Origin: Molanna angustata
Taxonomy: Eukaryota; Arthropoda; Insecta; Trichoptera; Molannidae
Length of the DNA: 64,000 nt
Assembly: GCA_963576475.1 (NCBI GenBank)
Contig: OY754964.1
Span: 5,942,149 to 6,006,148, forward strand
Direction: 5' to 3'
Numbering within the stretch: position 1 is the first letter of the stretch; each line of letters opens with the position of its first letter. Both the position numbers and the translations under genes were made by a program. Positions 58,578-64,000 of this stretch are shown piece by piece. The notes beneath the pieces were generated by a model. The model did not search any database and had not been told where the DNA came from. It was given only the letters and a program-made list of their open reading frames with translations.

Positions 58578-59963
58578 TTGTATTTTATATTAACATCTAC
58601 TCCCAAAAAAGGTGATCGCTCCAACCCATCTAACTACCGACCCATCGCTATTACTTCTGTACTCTCCAAAATAATGGAAAGGGTACTAAACACCAAGTTG
58701 ATCACATACCTCGAAGCAAACAAAATTTTAAGCGACCGCCAATATGGATTTCGTGGAAATCGATCTTGTGGCGATCTACTCGCGTATGTGACATCCGTTT
58801 GGGGTCGAGTTATGGAACGCTTTGGAGAAGCTCAAACTGTCGCCCTTGACATCTCTAAAGCTTTCGACCGGGTTTGGCACCGAGGTCTCTTAATGAAACT
58901 CCCTTCTTATGGACTACCCCAGTCTCTGTGTACTTGGATTGCGAATTTTTTAAAAGATCGCGAAGTCATAACTGTAGTGGACGGTTGCTCTTCTTCTCCC
59001 CATTCCATTAATGCGGGAGTCCCTCAAGGGTCCATTCTATCTCCAACCCTATTCCTCCTACATATCAATGACTTGCTCTTACGCGCCCCCATCCACTGTT
59101 ACGCTGATGACAGCACAGTCCATGACAATTTCTCTTTTGACAAACCTCCTAAACAGAGTGAAATATCAGAAGCCCGGAAAGACCTTCATCAAAAAATAAA
59201 TAGCTACCTCCACTCAATCAATACCTGGGGTGAAAGTAATCTTGTTTCATTTAACGTCTCAAAAACCCAAGCCTGTCTAATTTCTGCGAAGAGAAACCCC
59301 AATGAATTGCAAGTGTCTTTCAACGGAAGCACCCTACCTAACAGCAGCTCTATCGACCTGCTTGGAGTATCTATAACGAACCAATTACACTACAAGGGCT
59401 CCATCGAAGCTAAGGTGAAACTCGCCTCCAAAAAATTGAGCGTACTATATAGAGCGCGCAGATATTTTACTAAGACCCAGATCTGTATACTCTACAAAGC
59501 GCAAATACGCCCAATTATTGAATATGGCAGTCACCTCTGGAGTGGCGCCCCCCAATACCTACTGAATACCCTCGACGCTGTCCAAAGGCGTGCTATACGT
59601 CTGATTGATGATCCATCACTGACTGATGGATTGCAATCACTAGAACACAGACGCAGAGTCGGTATTTTAAGTTTATTCTATAGATACTACCACGGGAATT
59701 GCTCAGAAGAACTTGCATCTTTGGTCCCTCCTCCACCCACTCGCAACAGAGTCACTCGCTTCACTCAATCGCAGCATCCATTCACAGTGGACCTTCAACA
59801 TATACGAACAAGTCGCTTCTCGAACTCCTTTATTAACACAGCAGCCCGACTGTGGAACGATCTTCCGAATTCTGTGTTTCCACCTTCGTACAACCCGGGT
59901 CTTTTTAAAATCCGAATTAATAAACTCTTTTCTAGATTGCAAACCCCTCCCAACGCTACGTAG
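58578..59963 (+). CDS. LINE reverse transcriptase, uninterrupted 461 codons
   Basis: All RT palm motifs are present in order: KKGDRSNPSNYRPIAIT (motif 1-2), LEANKILSDRQYGFRGNRSC, TVALDISKAFDRVWH (motif A with catalytic Asp), NAGVPQGSILSPTLFLLHIN (motif B), IHCYADDSTVH (motif C, YADD) and NVSKTQACLIS plus SIDLLGVSI (thumb). The C-terminal part has RPIIEYGSHLWSGAP, LDAVQRRAIRLID and LWNDLPNSVFPPSYN. The first dozen residues are probably flanking DNA read in frame; the natural start lies in the lost 5' part with the endonuclease. The element is of the jockey/CR1 group by motif. No stop or frameshift was seen in the RT, so the insertion looks young. Confidence 0.88.
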   Translation: MYFILTSTPKKGDRSNPSNYRPIAITSVLSKIMERVLNTKLITYLEANKILSDRQYGFRGNRSCGDLLAYVTSVWGRVMERFGEAQTVALDISKAFDRVWHRGLLMKLPSYGLPQSLCTWIANFLKDREVITVVDGCSSSPHSINAGVPQGSILSPTLFLLHINDLLLRAPIHCYADDSTVHDNFSFDKPPKQSEISEARKDLHQKINSYLHSINTWGESNLVSFNVSKTQACLISAKRNPNELQVSFNGSTLPNSSSIDLLGVSITNQLHYKGSIEAKVKLASKKLSVLYRARRYFTKTQICILYKAQIRPIIEYGSHLWSGAPQYLLNTLDAVQRRAIRLIDDPSLTDGLQSLEHRRRVGILSLFYRYYHGNCSEELASLVPPPPTRNRVTRFTQSQHPFTVDLQHIRTSRFSNSFINTAARLWNDLPNSVFPPSYNPGLFKIRINKLFSRLQTPPNAT

Positions 59964-60045
59964 TGCGCTTCTTCGGAAGAGTAAAATGGACCCAAATCCT
60001 AATAGCTGGCGTCCCCTACGTAGACATGTTAAAAAAAAAAAAAAA
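58578..60045 (+). mobile_element. LINE, 5' truncated, with poly(A)
   Basis: It starts inside the RT fingers (about 58600), carries an open frame to 59963, a short 3' UTR (GTAGTGCGCTTCTTCGGAAG...) and an A run at 60030-60045. The 3' UTR and C-terminus match the dead copy at 30219-30820. Confidence 0.88.
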
Positions 60046-60204
60046 CTCTGGTTGGTTAGAAGAAATTGCTTTCAATATAAAATATTTGAATGTAATATTC
60101 ATCATTAATTTCTAGTGATGCTGAGCATGTTCATGCTGTGATTCGGATAGTATTCAATGTTCAAACAGTACTCAATCACCAAAATGATTATGTTTTATTT
60201 TATT

Positions 60205-60420
60205 TTTTATATTGCTTCTCGGGCAACTAACTGGTACTATGTCAAATATTAATTTAACACGCACCCAATAACAAGTTGCCACATTCTGGAGACTTACAAT
60301 ATTAATCGTCTCACAGATCCAAACTGAAAACACAATTAAAAACTGCGTCTCCACCGGGAATCGAACCCGGGACCCTTGGATCAGCAGTCAGATACCTAAA
60401 CAACTGAGCTACGAAGGCTG
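60205..60420 (-). repeat. SINE family A, full length
   Basis: The minus strand has TTCGTAGCTCAGTTG (A box), GGGTTCGATTCCCGGTGGAG (B box), the body and the tail GTTGCCCGAGAAGCAATAT, then T/A-rich sequence. A few substitutions relative to 51653. Confidence 0.85.
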
Positions 60421-60480
60421 ACATGAATAATAAATAGTTCCAGACTGGATTTGAACCTGAGACCACTGAATCAAGTGTTA

Positions 60481-61001
60481 AAGTAGCCCATTCACGATCG
60501 TGTCATTCGGCGTCGATCGATATGGACCGGCTCCATTTGGAGCATTGTAAAATTTTCATCACACTCACGGGCGCGCCATCGTGCCATCAAGCCATCGAGC
60601 CATCAAAATTAGTATACACAAGCGGTCGCATTAATAATATTTATTTTTTTGAAATTTTCAAGGAAAAATGAGTTATAATTTTGATGATGAGTTTTATACA
60701 ACTGCTATATCGGTTTGTTTATATATGAAAAGAGAAAATGTTGTATTTTCGCATTCACGAGAGTGTCAAACAGCTCGGCGCAATGAGATGGCGCAATGTA
60801 CCGCTGGTTTTCACACTCACGAGCATGCCGTACCGATAGATGCGCCGCGCCGTTTGTCACTGCACTATGGAGTTTCGATCGTTTGGAATTCCATTTTGGT
60901 GTGTAAGGCCAATTTGGCTGAGCGGGTTTAGACATTCACGAGCGCATTTTGGAGTGATATCAAGCCATTTGGAAGGATGGCACGGTCGTGAATGGGGGCC
61001 T
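60481..61001. mobile_element. TTA-flanked TIR element, Harbinger-like
   Basis: TTA sits at 60478-60480 and 61002-61004. The inverted ends share CCCATTCACGAYCGTG. Four internal motifs of type ATTCACGAG or ACTCACGAG recur (60561, 60752, 60813, 60932). A 3-bp TTA duplication and GC-rich TIR fit PIF/Harbinger. The 87-codon frame at 60668-60931 has no recognisable domain. Confidence 0.55.
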
Positions 61002-61540
61002 TTAGTCCAGCACACTGTTATCTTGACCACTGATTTTGTGATTATTATTGCATTGATGATAGCCAGCTCCACTGTTGGTCTTTACATTATGTACTGTCCT
61101 GCAGTTGAGCAGCTTGCCTGTAACAAAATACATATTTTCTTTAAAACAATTAAATTATTTTTATTATTTTATATATTCTAACAAGATTACTGTTGTCAAC
61201 ACCTGGCCAATTGAGCTGTGTTGTGTTGATAAAATAATATGCCAGATTTAAAATGATATTATTCTAGCTGTCATTTGATACAACATGGGAAACACATTCA
61301 TTCAATTCACATTGTACAATATTATTATTGTACCTCCCTCATAGTTTTCATACAAAAAGAAGATATTTTTCTACAATTGTGTCTTTTATAATAAATTCAT
61401 CTCATGTTTTCATAATTCAAAACTGAAAGTAACTTTGTCTAAATTATAATTTTTAAAAATAGTTGAAAAGAGAGGTTCGCGACCACCAGCACAGTTTCAA
61501 CTGAATAAATACATCTATCCACCTACATGCATTAATAAAT

Positions 61541-62215
61541 TTGGATTATTTTTATAGCGCCGTTTTTGTGATAACCTCACCTCAAGGGCGCTTTGAATAT
61601 ATTAGGGGTTTTTGTAAGACTCGCGGAAGAAGTGAGTTTTTAGGTGTTTCCTGAATAGTGCTAAGTTGTCGATTTGCCTCAGTTCAGGTGGTAGTTTATT
61701 CCACGAGGCTGGTCCGGCCACAGCAAAAGCACGATCACCGAAGGATGAAGTGTTGACTCTATTTATTTCAGTCAACTTGCCAATCATGGATGTGATGGCT
61801 GACCGAAGTGTTTGTTGTCACTCGTTTACGGTGAGAGGGATGCAGAAGTCTGAAAGATACGTGGGAGCCATGCCATGGATTGCTTTGAAAGTCAACAAAC
61901 ATAATTTGTATTTGATTCTCTCTGGCACTTTTAGCCAGTGAAGATTTCGTAGATGGTGGGATATGTGTGAGAATTTCCTGCCTAGCAGCAGCGTTGAAGA
62001 CGAATTGAAGTTTGTTTAGCTCCAGCTTTGGAAGGTTTGCGTAGATACCATTGCAGTAGTCCAGGCGGGAAATAACGAATGCGTTTACTAGAGATTTCGT
62101 TGCTTCCGTAGGTATATTTCGGCTAATAGATTTTATTTGTCGTAAATGGTAGAAAGCAGAAGATGTTGTGCTGTTTATCTGTTTTTTGAGACTGGAGTCA
62201 ATATGTACTATCATA
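61541..62215 (-). pseudogene. CR1/L2-group LINE fragment
   Basis: The minus strand encodes SSAFYHLRQIKSISRNIP, NAFVISRLDYCNGIYANLP and FVFNAAARQ (61768-62214). After a frame shift it gives SFGDRAFAVAGPASWNKLPP, LFRKHLKTHFFRESY (61602-61787). The 3' end reads AACGGCGCTATAAAAAT, as in the element at 56215, so it is the same or a sister family. RT motifs are absent. Confidence 0.8.
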
Positions 62216-62575
62216 ATGTTTCAATCATTATACTATATTTTGTTTATTTTCATAAACTTATATTGCTTTGAAACAAAAGTAGGTGACGGCAAACATCTTG
62301 GCAATTTTTGGCGTACTGGGAAAACCTTTCCACACATACCAACCAGACAAAGATATAAAAATTTGAGTTTAGTTATGCCATTATTCAAGATGTTTGCTGG
62401 TCACTTTAATAAGGTATAATATTCATAAAACTAGCTTAATATAATATTCATAAGACTGTGTCTAGCGAGGCAATGAAATTTCCAAATGTGTTGAAAATTG
62501 TAAATCAAATTGAAATTATATTTGTAATTTTGTACCTTGAAAATAAATTATTCATTCATACATTCACCTGGAGAC
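62216..62575. other. Non-coding stretch
   Basis: Nothing assigned. Confidence 0.3.
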
Positions 62576-62736
62576 AATTGAAGAGCTGATATCAAAAACG
62601 ACATATGTCAGTCTTTTTTCAAATTTGACTTTTTAATGTCATTCGTTCACTTATGACATTAGTGAAGGAATGACATTAAAAAGTCAAATTTGAGAAAAGA
62701 CTGACATGTGTCATTTCTGATATCAACTCTTCAATT
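62576..62736. mobile_element. Palindromic MITE, 161 bp
   Basis: Inverted arms of about 76 bases begin AATTGAAGAG and meet at a short centre near 62656. They differ at a handful of positions. No clear duplication. The long near-perfect hairpin could yield small RNAs if transcribed. Confidence 0.75.
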
Positions 62737-62765
62737 CTGTGAAGCAAACAATATCATATTATTAT

Positions 62766-62768
<3 letters not shown>

Positions 62769-62851
<83 letters not shown>
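62769..62851. repeat. (TA)n microsatellite
   Basis: About 41 TA units without interruption. Confidence 0.95.
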
Positions 62852-62855
<4 letters not shown>

Positions 62856-63774
62856 CTTCCGTACGTGTGTATGTCACTGAACTCCTCCTAAACGGCTGAA
62901 CAGATTTTGATGAAACTTTTTGTGTGTGTTTATGTTAGTCCCTGAATGGATTAGATTCACAAAGAAGAATTTAATAAAAGAATAATAAAAATGGGAATCG
63001 TTATAAATATTTTCGGAATACGCATTTTGAATAGTGGGAACATTGGCTTCCAATATGTCATAATATTATGCAATGTTGGTTATGACGTTAAAACTGATTA
63101 AAACGATCCTATTTGTTTTCATATTTTTAATATTTCATGAAATTATTGAGTTGTTTGTATATTTCTTATTATTATTGTAGGTATAAAGCTATTTAGTTTT
63201 TTTACAAGTATATTCTGTTTTATTAAGTGGTATTATGACAATAGGTAGATATATCAAAGTTATCTCAATGTAATGTTTCGTAATATTTCCGTTTAAATAT
63301 TTAAATTAATTTATGAATATTACATATATTAAATTACTTAGTTTTATGTGTATTATAATCATTATATTATCCTGTGATATAATATTCTGTTCTTGATAGC
63401 CAAATTTTAAAAACATCCGTAATGTAAAGTGAGGTTATAATTATATATTTTGTGATTGAAACGTCAAGTTCAAACAACAAACGTATATTAGAGAGAATTT
63501 TCTATAGTGAAAAAATGTACACCTTCGTACTATAAAATTAGGTTATAAATATATATTTTACTATAAAATAAGGTTATAAATATAGATTTTGTTTGAAAGA
63601 CATATATATATACTCTTATGGCATTTTCAAATTTTTTAAATGATAACTGGACAAAATTCAAAATGTACCAAGATTATTCTTTCTCCAAACTTCTAAATAT
63701 CCAACTCAAATAATAAAATCAATTATTAGGGGACTCTGTATCTTCGAATATAATAATTCTAATGCATTTGCTTT

Positions 63775-63819
<45 letters not shown>

Positions 63820-63841
63820 AACGTCTGTCGGGTCCGCTAGT
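62852..63841 (+). mobile_element. Possible Helitron-like non-autonomous repeat
   Basis: It starts with ATTCTTCCGTACGTGTGT and CTCCTCCTAAACGGCTGA, a motif I recall from insect interspersed repeats, and ends GACAACGTCTGTCGGGTCCG then CTAG followed by T, after a (GA)n tract. The GACA...TGTC hairpin near a CTAG/T end resembles a Helitron 3' terminus. No Rep/helicase frame, and the 5' end is uncertain. Confidence 0.3.
63779..63817. repeat. (GA)n microsatellite
   Basis: About 19 GA units just before the CTAG end. Confidence 0.9.
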
Positions 63842-64000
63842 AATTAATAAATATTTTGGAGATATGTGTTTGGGTGAGGGTGTGTAATAAATTGTAAGTG
63901 TTGCAGTTATTTTTACTTATGTGCCTGAATTTCTACTTTTTAAAATGTCGACCGCTGTGTTAATATAATCCTTGATTTGATTCTCAGCATAGGATATATT
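63842..64000. other. Non-coding end of window
   Basis: Nothing assigned. Confidence 0.3.

Noticed and set aside
62708..62899. 63-codon frame with IYIYIY run
   Set aside because: Translation of the (TA)n microsatellite.

Overview
This window looks like intergenic or intronic DNA from an insect, most likely a moth or butterfly. It is AT-rich, carries many short words such as taggtac and gtacctac that are common in lepidopteran DNA, and is packed with insect-type transposons. I found no convincing host protein-coding gene. Every long reading frame with recognisable homology belongs to a mobile element; most other frames are shadows, simple-repeat translations or non-coding.

Layout. 1.7-5.6 kb is a complete non-autonomous LTR retroelement: two ~693 bp LTRs with no difference seen, a degraded tRNA-Trp-type primer site, a polypurine tract, and no gag or pol. 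6.8-8.5 kb is a relative in which two LTRs stand head to head around a leader with a perfect tRNA-Trp primer site. It sits in the microsatellite tail of a non-LTR retrotransposon (8.5-9.5 kb) flanked by a 17-bp target duplication. From 10 to 35 kb there are scattered old repeats: tRNA-derived SINEs of two families, 3' ends of several LINE clades, degenerate tandem repeats and short perfect hairpins. 35.4-36.0 kb is a 632 bp foldback element. 36.4-37.7 kb is a frameshifted mariner with clean TIRs and TA duplications. 38.9-39.3 kb is a short hAT derivative with a perfect 8-bp duplication, inserted in a 21-bp minisatellite. 43.7-44.3 kb is a 29-bp minisatellite. 45.7-47.2 kb is a homogeneous 76-bp satellite (20 monomers) with a 3-monomer higher-order repeat. 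47.3-47.7 kb is a TTAA-flanked MITE with relatives at 55.0 and 57.4-58.1 kb. 49.7-50.7 kb is a hAT-like element with a LINE fragment nested inside it (16-bp duplication). 51-62 kb holds SINEs, a CR1/L2-like LINE with a 320-codon RT frame, a second LINE with an uninterrupted 461-codon RT frame, and a TTA-flanked Harbinger-like element. The right end has a palindromic MITE, a long (TA)n tract and a possible Helitron-like repeat.

The biology here is transposon ecology rather than a gene pathway. LINE machinery probably mobilised the SINEs (SINE family B shares its 3' tail with a LINE copy in this window), and the non-autonomous LTR, MITE and hAT derivatives depended on enzymes encoded elsewhere. 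Nested insertions with intact target duplications give a relative order of events. Clade assignments rest on motif recognition only and no database search was possible.
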